Source of the DNA: Vanilla planifolia | Taxonomy: Eukaryota; Streptophyta; Magnoliopsida; Asparagales; Orchidaceae | Assembly: GCA_023846275.1 (NCBI GenBank) | Contig: JAIUJO010000447.1 | Location: 62,001-126,000, forward strand | Length of the DNA stretch: 64,000 bases | Reading direction: 5' to 3' | In this document: positions 41,480 to 55,200 of the stretch, piece by piece | Layout: each line of letters begins with the position of its first letter | How positions within the stretch are numbered: position 1 is the stretch's first letter | Notes under the pieces: model-generated | What the model saw: the letters and a program-made list of their open reading frames with translations, nothing else | Told to the model about the DNA's origin: nothing | Database searches by the model: none | Position numbers and translations under genes: made by a program

Positions 41480-43285
41480 ACATAATATCCATAAATTAAT
41501 TTATTATTTTTTTATAACTTTTTATTTTGGAAATCTATTGAAATATCAAACTATGTCTAATCAAAATGTGGTAAATAACACTAAACTCATCTAGATAAAC
41601 ATTATCTAACTAAATATTGATCTCTAAATTTTTAAAAAACATTTATGGCATTGGTATCCTTTATTTGTCAGTTTAGTTAACACTTGATTTGATGATCAAC
41701 TACACCACATTCGATCTCCATAGTATATGGACCACAAGTTTTAGGTAAACTTTATCTCATTTATTCAAAGTTTTTATTTTGATTTTCTTATGTTACTATA
41801 AGATTATCATTCTCTTCTAATGTCATTTTTTCTTTTCATTGATTATGTTAAATTAAATTGCATAAATTTATCTAATTTTATCTTTACACATATTTATTTA
41901 AATTTAAAATAATAATGTATCATTATTTATGGTTTTTACTTTTGTATCAATTCAATTAATAATTTATTTTTAAATATTTTATTTTGAATGCTTTTGTATT
42001 TTTTACAAAGCATTTTTATTGATAGCTAATTTGAGGTTCAAACATTTTAACCAACATCTTCTTTATTGTCGTTTAATGCAACTTACCCATACAATGTTTC
42101 CCAATTCTTAAAATTTCTCACACTTCTTTAATTATATTGCTATGTAACTCTAATGTCTTATAATCTTGCTTCAGTGTTGGTGATATTAGGTTATATTCCT
42201 CTCCATCAGATTAGTTAATATTTATAGTTATTTAAATTGAGAATTTGCTAAAATTTTAAATGAGGTTCAACTAAGATGAAACAATTTTTATTGGACTCAT
42301 CTTGATAAGTTCTATCCAATTATATATCCATTTTTATATTTTTACATATTTTTTTTACATTATTTTTTCACACCATATGACAAATTTTTATTCATTACTT
42401 GATTTGGTGATAAGGGATGTAACACTTGTTAGTATCTCAAAATATAAACATCTCTTACAATTTATGTCATTTGATCAAATTTGACTTGGTTATATTAATA
42501 TGTTGCACTAAGTGTACAATAAGATGGCCCTTACATTGATTTTCTTTGGTTATAACGTATCACTTAAATTTTGCATATTTTAATAATGTTGTGGATTTAC
42601 ATCTTTTTAAACTAATAATCTATTATTATTTTTGCTTATTCACCTTGGTAATGTGTAGTGGTTCCAAATGAGGTCAATTAATATGAAGAAAATGTCATTG
42701 GACTTATGTAAACAAACTATATAAAAATAAATATTCATTTTTATATTTATAAATATTTTCTTTTTTTGTGGATACGAGGTACTTTATGAAGCTATTCAAT
42801 ACATATCTAGTTTCATGAACAATGAGTTTACACCCAATCTATTGAAAATATTGGATTACAACTTTAGTAATTTGCAAAAATTTAAAAGAGATTTGATTAA
42901 ATCAAAATTAAAATTTTACTTTTTTCTTAAAAAAATTTATCTAATTAAAAAATATTTCCTATTATTTAAATATTTATTTTCTATGGTATTGGCATGATGT
43001 AAAGGTCTTTTTCTTAGTGCTAGACTTCAAGATTTATCTCCTTAGTATCTTGTAAATAAACTACTTTGTCTGATTTATCTCCTTGAAACTTTTTGCTTTG
43101 CATTTGTTGTATTGTTATGAAACTATAATTCCCCTCTAATGCATCTCTTATATCACTTTGATTTTTTAATATCATATTAATTCAATTTTATCATTCCTAC
43201 TTTAATTTAAATTTTTAAAATGTTTAAATATTAATTTATAATATTTTATGATTATTTGATTTGAGATTTCATATCAATTCATTAA
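41480..43285 (-). repeat. Diverged ~415-bp satellite, short inverted block
   Basis: About four reverse monomers lie between two forward blocks. Dyad boxes read ACTCATCTAGATAAACA (41584) and ACTCATCTTGATAAGTT (42295), and box 2 complements lie near 41720, 42065, 42435 and 43038. Both ends coincide with unusual local sequence: the AT microsatellite on the left and a hairpin on the right. Open frames at 42302-42484 and 42815-42997 are within monomers and are not called as genes. Confidence 0.85.
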
Positions 43286-43309
43286 ACAACACACTTAGGT
43301 TTGTGTTGT
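43286..43309. repeat. Perfect 8-bp-stem hairpin at an orientation switch
   Basis: ACAACACA (43286-43293) and TGTGTTGT (43302-43309) are exact reverse complements around the 8-nt loop CTTAGGTT. To the left the monomer reads in reverse and ends near AATTCATT. To the right a forward monomer begins with TCTCCATTTGACCC. Both flanks stop at about the same part of the monomer, so the hairpin is the centre of a larger imperfect palindrome. Confidence 0.85.
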
Positions 43310-46300
43310 CTCCATTTGACCCAATAGAAAATTAAAAAAATCAAAATTTTAGTAATAAATAAATATATATTAAAATTAAAATAAGTCAAATTTAAGTCTT
43401 ATCTTATAACATAAATAGAGGCAATTATAAAGGCCTCATAAGAGCAGATTTAGAGTTTCATTATAATATAATAAAATTGTACATAATGATTTGAAGAAAT
43501 GAGAAAACAATATATAAGAAAGTAACATTCATAGATATAAGAAAGCTTACTAGAAATTTGAAAAGCACAAAAAATCAAATATTATTTAAATATATTTAAT
43601 TTATTAATGCTTTTTTAAGTGTTAAAACTACTTTTTTTTAAAAGTTATCTTAAGATCACATAAATGGACAACTAGTGCTACATAGTACTGAAGCACAATC
43701 AAAGAACATAATTTGCGGAAATAAAATAAATTATGTAGAATCATTGTATTTCATGATACTAATGATATTGATGATGAAATCCTTAATCATCAAATTTTGC
43801 ATGATTTAAAATTTTTTATAAAGGTACCAAAATAAGTAAAATACATTTTTTAAGAAACTGAACACAAATTTGGATAAAGCTCATCAAGATAATTACAAAC
43901 TATTTTTTCTTCTCTATCAAAGATCATTCATAATGATTGTGAATAGGTAGAATTAATAAACATAAAACACTAAATCAATGCAAAGTAATAGTCATAGGTG
44001 AGAACATTAAGTAATGCATCTAAATTAAATCAAAAATTTAAAAGAAATAAGATAAATTGCATTGGAAAGTTTCTTTCAATGGTCTTAAAAATATATCTAG
44101 TGTAACATAAATAATCTTCAAATAAAGTGTGAATTGAAATGTCTTTCAAAACATGTCAATCCTAGAAGATCAAATTTTTAAAAAATATAAAAATTAATAT
44201 TTATTGGATAAAAGTTGTCAAGATGAGTTCAAAATTTGGAATTATTGTAAACTACAAAATTAATTAAATGTAAATAATCATATGTCTTTATTTTAATATT
44301 ATGTTAATTTTGTAGTGCTGAAATGAGATAAATTTAAGCACCACAAGATAATCAATTTAAGGTGATGTAGCACACACTAGAGGAGAATTTTAGTTTTATA
44401 TCAATATTACCAATTTAGAGTGGAACTTTGGAAGAAATGAGAAACTTTTATGTTAAAGAGGCTTTCTAAGATATTAGATATATTGAGTGTAGCAACTTTC
44501 ATCTTCACATCAAAAATAATTTGAAAATATCTCGTAAAGTATGCCAAAACTTAAGAAAATAAAATAATTATAAATATAATAATGAAAAATTATTTATATA
44601 ACGTATATTGATATCAGTGCAACATTTATCTTATCTTTATCAATATTTGTTCAAAATTACTATGAATTACTAAAATAAATAAACAAAATAGTAAAAAACT
44701 TACTTCATTAATATTACTTAAATATATATTAAATACGAAATGTGATAAATAAAAGTACAGCAATATAACGAAATATTTGTGTAGCAAATGTTACATTAGA
44801 TGAGATTTAGAATTACGTTGTAGCATAAAGTAATCAAAGTGAAAATTTAAAAAATTAACATAAATATTAAAGAAAAATTGTATTCCGAACAACTAAAAAA
44901 TGTGCTGTTGCACCCTCGAATACCCAATTAGGTACCAATTGAAAAGTCCTACATAGCTTGCAATTTCATTAGAAAATAAAATTTAAAAAACATAAAATAA
45001 AAATTTAATTGAATAAATCTAACTAATAAGTGCAAAGACATTTGTTTCATATCGATTGGCTCTTGTTTAGAATAATAAAAAATTACTAAAGTAAATAAGC
45101 GTAAATAAAATGAAATATATTTTTTAAATACTAAGTAGACATATATAAAAATTAAAAAAAGATTAATTAAAGTATTTAAATATAACCAAGTAAAGGTGAT
45201 GTAAAAGTTACGTGAGTGGAGTAGTAAAGCTACAAAATAAAGCAATGCAATAAATGAGATAAATTTTATAAGAAAGTTATACTCTATGATACAAAAGTGA
45301 GTGAGAATAACACATCAATAACAATATCAAATTTTAATCAAAGTTTCTCATAAGGTGTCTAAACAATCGATTTAATCAAAATTGAGTATGTCGAGACTTG
45401 TCTAATGTCATTTTTTTTCTTTTCACTGAACCACATTTCTAAATACCACAAATTATCAAAGTGAATGAACTTAAATAATAATAAATTTAATTTTTGATAT
45501 TTAGTAAATTGAAAATAAAAAAAATTTAGATGAATTAAAGCAATGCAATAACTAAATGATAACGATGTAACTATCACATGAAAGAATATTTCGAGTTATA
45601 TAGTAACGAAATAAAGTCAAAGTAAAACTTTCAAAAAAATAAATAATTATATCGGTAAAGTTATATTCTAAGATACTAAGTAGATCGAGGGTAACCTATT
45701 CGACTGCCAAATAAAGCACAAATTAAAATTTGTTGTAAAACTTGCCAAAACCATAGAAAATAAAAGCTATGTAAATGTTACATGTAATGAGATTTAGAGT
45801 TACATTATATTATAAAAACATAAATTAAAACTTTTCAAAGAATTGAGATGGATTGTATCACAAACAATTTTCCAAGGTAGTTAAAATAACGGGTATAACA
45901 CCTGGATACTAAAATTAATTAAGAATTTTACAATGTCATGAGTGTGAGAACCCTAAAAAATATTAAAAAAATTATGTAAATGAATATTTATTTGGATAAA
46001 GCTCTTTGAGAAGATTTCATCGATGTTTGCTTGATCTTTATTTAACCTTATTTGAAATTATCACTAATTACCTATGTAAACATTAATAAATGTAAATAAA
46101 TAAATATTTTAATATTAAGTATATTTATTAAAGCAAAAATGAGATAAGTTGGAGAAATGTAATATGGGAAAATTAAAAAAATATAAAAATCACATGATAA
46201 GAGATTTATAACTACAAAGTTGTATAACTAAATAATAATGGAAAAACTTGAAGAAAATGAGATAAATGTTATTTTAAAGTTGTATTCCAAGATAATAATG

Positions 46301-48038
46301 GATCAAGTGTAAGATCCATGATCATAAAAAAGATACAAATGAAAATAAATCGTTAAACTTGCAAAAACCATAAAATATTAATATTTTGAAATTGAAAAAG
46401 GAATATTTAAAAGGATAGAGTTCGTTAAGACGAATGCAACAACATCAGTTTGGTCTTCAATAGTCCTTTTTTCGATTTACTACAAACAAAAAAAAGTAAA
46501 TGAGAACAATTAAGAATAAAATGTAATTGTACTTTTAGTAAAATTTATAATAAAAACTAAGTGACATAAAACAAACAAACATAGTATAATAAAAGCACAA
46601 CAATGTAAAAGTCAACCAATAAAAGATTTAGAGTTCATAGTAATATTGCCAGATGAAAAAGAAAAAAAAATAAGAAATTATAAGAGAATGTTTAATTCCT
46701 CAACACAAAGGAGATCGAGTGTAAAATTGTTGATCATCAAATTAGCTATGAATCAAAATGACCAGTAAAATATGCCAAAATCCTTAAAAATAAATATAAT
46801 ATTTAAAAATACAAAAAAGGAAAATATTATTGGATGGAGCTTAATGAGACAAGTTTAATGATGGTTTTTTTGTCTATATAGGTACTTTTTGGGAATTATT
46901 GAAAATTACCAAGGTAAATAAGACTGATTAAAAACACATTGTTATTTTAATGTTATGTACACATATAGTAAGGATGAAATGATATAAACTAATGTAATGT
47001 AATATAACCAAACAAAACAAATATAGACCAAAAGAGAGGATTTAGGGTCACATTATTATAATTCAAAACAAAACAAAAAGAATTAAATAATTGTGTTATT
47101 GTACAAGAAAATTGTTTTCAACTGTATTAAAGGGAACAAGTGTAACAATCTCGATCATCAAATTTGGTAAAAATTTTAAATGTCTCATAAAGATACTAAA
47201 ATCCAAGATTATTAAATATTTCAAAATATTAAAAATAATATTTAATTAGATAAAGCTTTGTGAGATGACTCTAATAATATTTGTTTTTTCTTTTTTTCAC
47301 CTTCTTTTGAAATACTGTGAATTATCTATTTTTACATTATAAATGATAAATAATTATTATTTTAATATTATGTAAAAATGTAATAAAACAATAGTGAAAT
47401 AAATTAAAAATTATATAATAATGCCTCATTAAACAAACGCAAAAGTCTCACGAGAGGAAATTCATAATTACATAGTAATATAATTAAATAAAGGTAGAAA
47501 ATTTCATCATAATGAGATATGGTGAAGGAACTAAGGAGATCATGGATAGCATGCTCAAAATTTAAATAATGTAATATTTGAAATATCATGTAAAATGTGC
47601 AAAACCATAAAAAATAAAACAATTAAAATTATAAAAATAATTATTTAATTTAAAAAAGCTTGTGGAGATATATCCAATGATGTTTGCATAATCTTCATTA
47701 GACCTCATTTGGGGTTAGAAATTACCGAAGAAAACAACCATAGATAATAATAAGTAATATTTTAAATTTAATTAAATCTTTATTAAAACTTCAATTAGAT
47801 AAGTTGAAATAATATTGTTAAACAAATTCAAATTAAACTAAGAGGAACATGAAATGAGATTTTGAGTTACAAAAGAACATAGCAAAATCTCATTGAACCA
47901 TTTGAAGCAATGGTACAAATTATGTGACAAAGTTCAATTCAAAGATACAATGAAAATTGAGGGTAACATCCATCTTTGTTAATTGTGTATGAATTGAAAA
48001 GGCTTGTATAGCATGTCGAAGCCTAAGAATTGTTTTTG

Positions 48039-48041
<3 letters not shown>

Positions 48042-48094
<53 letters not shown>
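48042..48094. repeat. (AT)n microsatellite, about 50 bp
   Basis: An alternating AT run with a single interrupting C near 48052 lies inside a forward monomer, just where the AATATTTAAAAATATAAAAA-type spacer is expected. It is an expansion of the A+T-rich spacer rather than an inserted element. Confidence 0.9.
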
Positions 48095-48098
<4 letters not shown>

Positions 48099-48940
48099 TT
48101 AGATATAGCTAATTGAGAAGAGTCTAACAATGTTTATTATTTTTGTCTATCTTACATCATTTCAAATTACTGTGAATTACCAAATTAAAGAATTTTAAAA
48201 GTAAATAATGATACTAAGTAAAAAAACATTAAAACTTAAATTATCTAAATCAAACAAATGAAACATAACCAAAGGAAGCATTGTATAGGTTAGATGAGAT
48301 GTGACATTATGGCACACAATATTGTTACCAAAAAATAGAAAATTTAAACAAATGAGATAAATTGTATAAGAAAGTTACTTTTCAAATAAGAAAGATATCA
48401 AATGTAATATCCTCATTAATCAAATCCCATATGAATCGAAATACCTCATCAAGCTTACCAAAATCATAGAAAATAAAATATTTAGAATTATAAAAATCAA
48501 CATTTATTTTAATAGAGTTTGTTTAAAAATGTGTAATCACAATTTTTATCTCAATCACATCTCATTTGAAATTGCTACATGTTACTAAATTAAACAAGCA
48601 TAAAAAAATATTTTTTTATTATTTTAACAATTAAATAAATCTATATTAAAGTCGAGAAAAGTTAGATTTAAATATTGTAATATAGCAAAGTGAAAGACAT
48701 GTAAGGTTCCCATGTAAGGAAAGTAACGGTTACATTATAATATAATGTAATCAATGAAAAAATGTCAATAAATGAGATAAATGGTATAGTAATGCTAATT
48801 TGCCACAAACTTAGTAGATTAAACATAACATTGTCAATTGTCTAATTAGGTATGTATCAAAATGACTCTATATGCATGCCAAAAACCTAGAAAATAAAAA
48901 AGAATTTAAAAAAATAAAAATTTTAAAATCATTTAATAGA

Positions 48941-48956
48941 ACTCATCGAGATGAGT
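48941..48956. repeat. Well-preserved dyad box (example, forward monomer)
   Basis: ACTCATC-GA-GATGAGT has perfect 7-bp arms around a 2-bp centre. It is the clearest instance of the palindromic box that recurs once per monomer in both orientations. Confidence 0.85.
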
Positions 48957-51900
48957 CAAAAGATGTTTGTTTCACCTTTGTCAAACAATGTTTTTAATTA
49001 CAATGATATTCAAGATTTAATAATCACAAATGATATAAAATTTTTATTTTTATGGTTTCTCAACGTATAATAATATTGAGATGAGATAGTTTAAGGAAAT
49101 GTAATAGAACCAAACTAGATTAACACAAGGATCACATTAGAAGAGAATTATAGTTTACTTGTAATATAACAAAAAAATAAAAATATTTGATGAACTAAAA
49201 TAACTTATATCTGAAAGCTTTATTCTAATATATTAAGGAGGTCAAGGGGAACTTTCTCAATCATCAAATCTTTGATGATTCACAATCTCTTGTAAGGTAT
49301 GTCAAAACCATAAAAAAACATTCACAAAAGAAAAAATGAATACTCAATTGGAAAGAGCACATCAAGGTTATTTAAATAATGTTGATTCATTTCGATCAGA
49401 ACGCATTTGGAATCACTATAAATTATAAAACTAAATAATCCAAAATATGGCTAAATTGTTATTTTAATATAAAGAAAAAATACATTAAGGTTGAAATGAG
49501 ACAAATTGAAGCAAAGTAATATAGCCAAATTAGTACAATGTAAACATTATGTGATAAGAAGATTTACAGTAACATAAAAATATATCCAAATCAATGTGAA
49601 AACAATGAAGAAATGAGATAATTTTTTTAGAAAAGGTTTACTCTAAGAAATTAAGAGAATCTAGTGTAAAATCTTCAAATTTCAAATAACGTGCAAATTG
49701 ATATTCTTGTAAATTATGCCCAAATACTAGAAAATAAAGTTTATCAAAATATAAGAAAAAATTAATTGGCTAGAGTTCCTCAACACCAATCCAACGATGT
49801 TTCCTGTCTTTATTGGACCTCCTTTTGAAATACTACACATTGCAAAAAAAATAAACATAAATAATATTAACTTATTAATTTAAGCTTAAGTAGATATATA
49901 TATTAACATTAAAATAAAATAAATTGAAGAAATAATATAAGAAAATCAAAGTGGAGCCAAGCTTTCATATGACAAGAATAATAGTTTCATCACAATATAA
50001 TTAAAGCAGAGATAAAAAGTTTTGAAATAATGTGATAAATTATACAGTTAAGTTGCGCTAGAGAATAGTAATGAGATCTCGTGAAGCAACCTCCATTGAT
50101 AAATATAACACAAATTTATCTTTGCTACATGACATCCAAAACTATTAGAAAATAAAATTTTTAAAAATATAAAAATAAATATTTACTTCAATAGAGTTTA
50201 TCTAGACAATTATAGTAATGTTTCTTATGACTTCATTGAACCTCATTTTTAATTACTACAAATTTCAGATGTAACATAAATATTAACAAATCACTATTTG
50301 AATATTTATTAAATATATATAAAGGTGGAGATAAGATAAATTGATGCAATGTATTATAAGCAAATCAAAGACATGTAATTGTCACATTAGAGCAGAATTA
50401 TAGTTTCAAAGAAATATAACCAAATCAAAACAAAACAAATTAAGAAAATAAGAAAAATAGAAAGTGAAATTAGCATGCACATATAATTTCAAGATTAAGT
50501 ATTATGTTATCGATCATCAAATGAAATATGAATAGAAATAATATAGAAAGTATGCCAAATTTCTAGAAAATAAAAAATATTTTAAAATATTAAAAATTGA
50601 AAACTTAATAGGATAGAGCTCATGAAGAAGAGTTTGATGATGATCATTTTGTCTAGATCAAAATCTCGTTTAGAGTTATTGTGAATTAACAAAATACATA
50701 AGCTTACATAATAGAAAATTTTTTTTTGATATTAAGAAGATATATATTGTGTCTAAAATAATATAAATTGAAGCAAAGTGATACAACAAAATTAGGTTAC
50801 ATAGTAATACAAAGATGTCAAATTGAACAATTTGACTAAATGAGAAAAATTACGTAGCAAAATTCTTTTGTAAGATATTAAGGAGATTAAGAGAAGCCTT
50901 CTAGATCTAAAGTCAGCTACAAATTAAAATGACTTGTAGATTCACTAAGTCAAGAGTAATGACGTTTTCTTCATCGCATTGGAACACATTTCCAATTACT
51001 GCAAATTGCTAGTGTCATAAATTGTAAATAATAACACATTTTTATTTTGTGGTTATATAATTCAATATTTAACTTATAGAGAGTTAATTTCATATTATAA
51101 TAAAATAGAAAGGATTTAAAGGTTACATAAAAGGAGTATTTGAGTTTCATGGTAATATAAATAAATCAATGAAAAAAATGAAAAAAAAGATAAATTATAG
51201 ATGAAGGCTACATTCCAATGCACTACATGAATCGAATGAGACATCCTCAATTGTTAAATTAGGCATGAATCAAAAATCCTTATAAATCTTGTTATTAAAA
51301 TACAAAAATAAGATACTAAAAAAAATATAAAAATTAGGCTACTCCAGAGTTGACTTTTTCTTCTCGATCAAACCTTGTTTGGAGTTATTGTGAATTATAA
51401 AAATAAATAAGCATAAATAATATTGACTTATTATTTTAATAATAAATAACTTAAAATAAAAACTAAAATAAGTTTAATTAAAATAATGCAATATTACCAA
51501 ATGAAAATAATACAAAGGATGCACGAGAAGAAAATTACAATTATTTAATGATATATCAAAATTAAAAAATTGAAAAAAATGAGATAAATTGTAGAGAAAG
51601 ATTGCACTTGAAGATACTAAGAGAATTGAGCACAACATGCATAGTAGTGAAATATGGTATAAATGAAAATTTTAAACACAAAGATAATGATAAATTACTA
51701 TTTTAATAGTAAGTAAATGCATAATAAGGCTAGTGTGAGATAAATTGAACCAAAGAAATATGGTAAGATCAAAATGATACAAACATTACGTAAGAGAAAC
51801 ATTGTAGTTTCATGGCAATATAATAAAAGAATAGAAAAAATTCAAAGAGAAATAAGACAAATTGTATAAGAATGTTGCATAGCAAGTTACTAAAGATATC

Positions 51901-52185
51901 ATGTGTGACATCCTATATCCTCAAATCTAGTACAAAATCAAAACAACTCATAAATTATGAAAAGACATTAGAAAATAAAATATTTTAATATATAAAAAGA
52001 AATATTTAATTAGATTGAGCTCATCGGGACAAGTTTAATGATAGTTTATTCATCTCCAATGGTCCTCGTTCAAAATTACATCAAATTAACAAAGAAAATA
52101 AAAATAAATAAGTGATTATTTTAAATGTGGGAGAAAATTTATATTAAACTTAAAATAAGACAAATTAAAGTGATATAATATGACA

Positions 52186-52222
52186 AAATCAAAGTAAACA
52201 TTACTAAATCAAAGTAAACATT
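52186..52222 (+). repeat. 17-bp direct duplication at 20-bp period
   Basis: AAATCAAAGTAAACATT occurs at 52186-52202 and 52206-52222. A typical monomer has two ATAACCAAATCAAAG-type motifs some 60 bp apart; here the intervening segment is gone and two near-identical copies are adjacent. It is a local deletion or slippage product. Confidence 0.7.
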
Positions 52223-55200
52223 TTGAGGAAATACTATAAATTGTACTAGAATGATGCATTCGAAGATCTTAAGAAGGTCGATAGTAAGATTGTCGATTGT
52301 CAAATCAAGTGCCAGTCAAAGTCACTCAAAAAGAATTTCAAAACATTTGAAAATTAAGTATTTCAAAATACAAAATGTAAATTAATTAGATAGACCTCAT
52401 CAAGACAAGTCTAGTAAGGTTTATTTTGTTGTTAATTACAAATGCAAGTAATCTTAAAAAATAATATCATATTTTCAATATTCATCAAATATAAAACAAA
52501 TAGAAAATTACATAAATTAGAACAATGTAATATGTCAAAAAAAAAGAAGCAAAGGCTACAAGAGAAAAGATTTAGAGTTGTATAATACCATAAAAAAGGG
52601 AATAAGAATAATTTTAAAATGAGATAAATTATATGAAAAAATGTTTAAAAAAATGAATACTTCATTGGATAAAGGTAATTGAGATGACTCAATAAATTTT
52701 TGTTTTGTCTTGATCTGGCCTTATTTAAACTTATAGCTAAAACTTGTAGCAATAAGAATAAATATTTTTGATTATTTTAATAATTTTAAGTAAATATATA
52801 TCAAAGTAAATTATTATAAATTGTAGCAATATAACATAACCAACAAATGTGATATAAAGGTCAGATGAGAGGACATTTATAGTAATATACTAATATATCT
52901 AAATTTAAGCAAAATATTTGAAAAGATGAGATAACTTGTACGAGAAATTTGCATTGTAAGTTACTAGGGATGTTGAGTGTGACATCATAGATCATCGATT
53001 GAATAACAAATTCTAGTGAAGTATACCAAAACCTTAAAAATTAAGAATATTTAAAAGTACAAAATAACTATTTACAGGTAATGAGTCCTTCGAGATGAGT
53101 CCAACAACAATTGTTTCATTTCCACAAAACAACATTTTGAGTTAGTATGAATAATTAAAGTAATTAACATAAATAATAACAAATTATTATTTGGTAAATA
53201 AATAAATATTTGTTGAACTTAAAAAACTGGTCAATTGAGTCACGGAAATATAATCAAATCATAGCATTTTAAAAGTCAAATAATAGGAAAATTGTGGTCT
53301 CATAAAAATATAACTCAATCAAAGCAAAAGATTTGAAGAAATGTGATAAATTTTATGACAAAACTATATTCCAAGAAAATAAGGAGTATTATTGTAGCAC
53401 AATCATTGTTAAATACTGTATGAATAAAAAATCCTACAAGAGCTTTAAAAAACATAATAAAACCAATAACAAAAAAATTAATATTTGACTAGATATTGTT
53501 TGTCAAGGTAAGTTTAATAATATTTATTTTATCATGATTTATCAATATTTAGAATTATTATTAATTACTATAGAAAATAAATGTAAAGAGTAATAAACTA
53601 TTATTTGAATATTATGTAAATACCAAATTATAGTCAAAATAAAAAAATTAAGAAATGTATCATAGGAAAGCAAAAATATTAAAAAATAAGATAAATTGTA
53701 AGGAAACATTACAATCCAAAGTACTAAGCAGATTAGGTGTAACATTCTTGATCATAAAATTTTATAGAAAAAAATAATATAACTATTTAACAATAATGCA
53801 AAATCCCTTGAAAAAAAATAATTAAAAATATAATAAAAATAATTATTTAATTTGTATTGTCTTCGAGATGAACTCGACAACATTTGTTTCTTTTCCATCA
53901 AACTTCATCGGGAAATATTATGAATTCCCAATTTAAATAAACTTAAATTAAAGAAATATAATATAACCAAAGGAAATTGATGTAATACACAAGGAAAAAA
54001 GAAAAAAGTAATATAGAAAAATTAAAAGAAAAAAGTTTGAAAAAATAAAAAAATAATTGGAGAAAATTAAATTCCAAGGTACTAAATTGATCAGGTGTAA
54101 CTCTCCTAATTATCAAATTAAGTACCAATCAAAATGGCTCAAAAAATTTGCCAATGTTCTAGAACATAAAGCTTTTGAAAATATAAAAATTAAAATTTAA
54201 TTGGGTAGAACACGTCAAGAGAAGTCCCGCAAAATTTTTTTCTTCCATTAGTCCTAATTTAGAATTACAATGAATTATCCCTGTAAATATACATAAATAA
54301 TAAATTTTTTTTAATTTTAAGTAAATATATATTGAACTTCAAATGACTAAAATTATAGAATTATAACATAACAAAATTAACACAATAGGAGATTTTTAAT
54401 TCAAAGGGAATTCATTTGGAATTAATATTAAATTTGATGAAATAAGATAAATTGTATAGAAAAACTACATTCCAAAGTAATAAGCAAATTGATTGCATGA
54501 TCCTCAATCATCATACAATATATGAATTGAAAAGATTCATAATGCATGCCAAAGCAATCAAAAATAAAATATTTAATAATTTAAAAATAAATATTTTTTT
54601 GTTGAGCTTGTCAAGATAATTATAATGATAGTCAATACATGTCAAAGTGATTTAAAGGTCAAATAGGAGGCGATTTAGAGTTAAATAGTAATAGCAAAAT
54701 CAAGGTAAAACTATTGAAAAATTAGATAAATTTGTCAAAAATGTTATATTCAAAGATACTAAAAATTTTCTATAGCATCATTGACGATCAAATTTGTTTA
54801 AAATAAAAATTTCTCCTAAAGTGTGCCGAAACCTTAAAAAATCTATTAAAAATATTATAAATGAAAATTATTTAATTATTAATGCTAATTCAGACGAGTC
54901 CAATAACATTTCTTTTTCCCCTTTGAATTTTTTTTGGAATTATAAAAAATTAATAAATTAAAAAAACATAAATAGTAATAATTGTTATTTTAATATTTAG
55001 TTAATATTTATTAAATTTAAAATGAGATAAAATGAAGTAATGTAATATAAAAAAATCAAAGAGATGTCACATATGGAAAGAATTAGAGTTACAAAGAATA
55101 ACAACAAAATCAATGGAGAAAACTTGAAAAATTAAGATAATTAACATTTGGAAATTACATTTAAAAGTCATAAATTGATTAGTGTAACTCTCTTAATCGT

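Noticed and set aside
44949-45245. A 98-codon minus-strand open frame resembling a small membrane protein
   Set aside because: Opposite strand of forward satellite monomers; composition noise.
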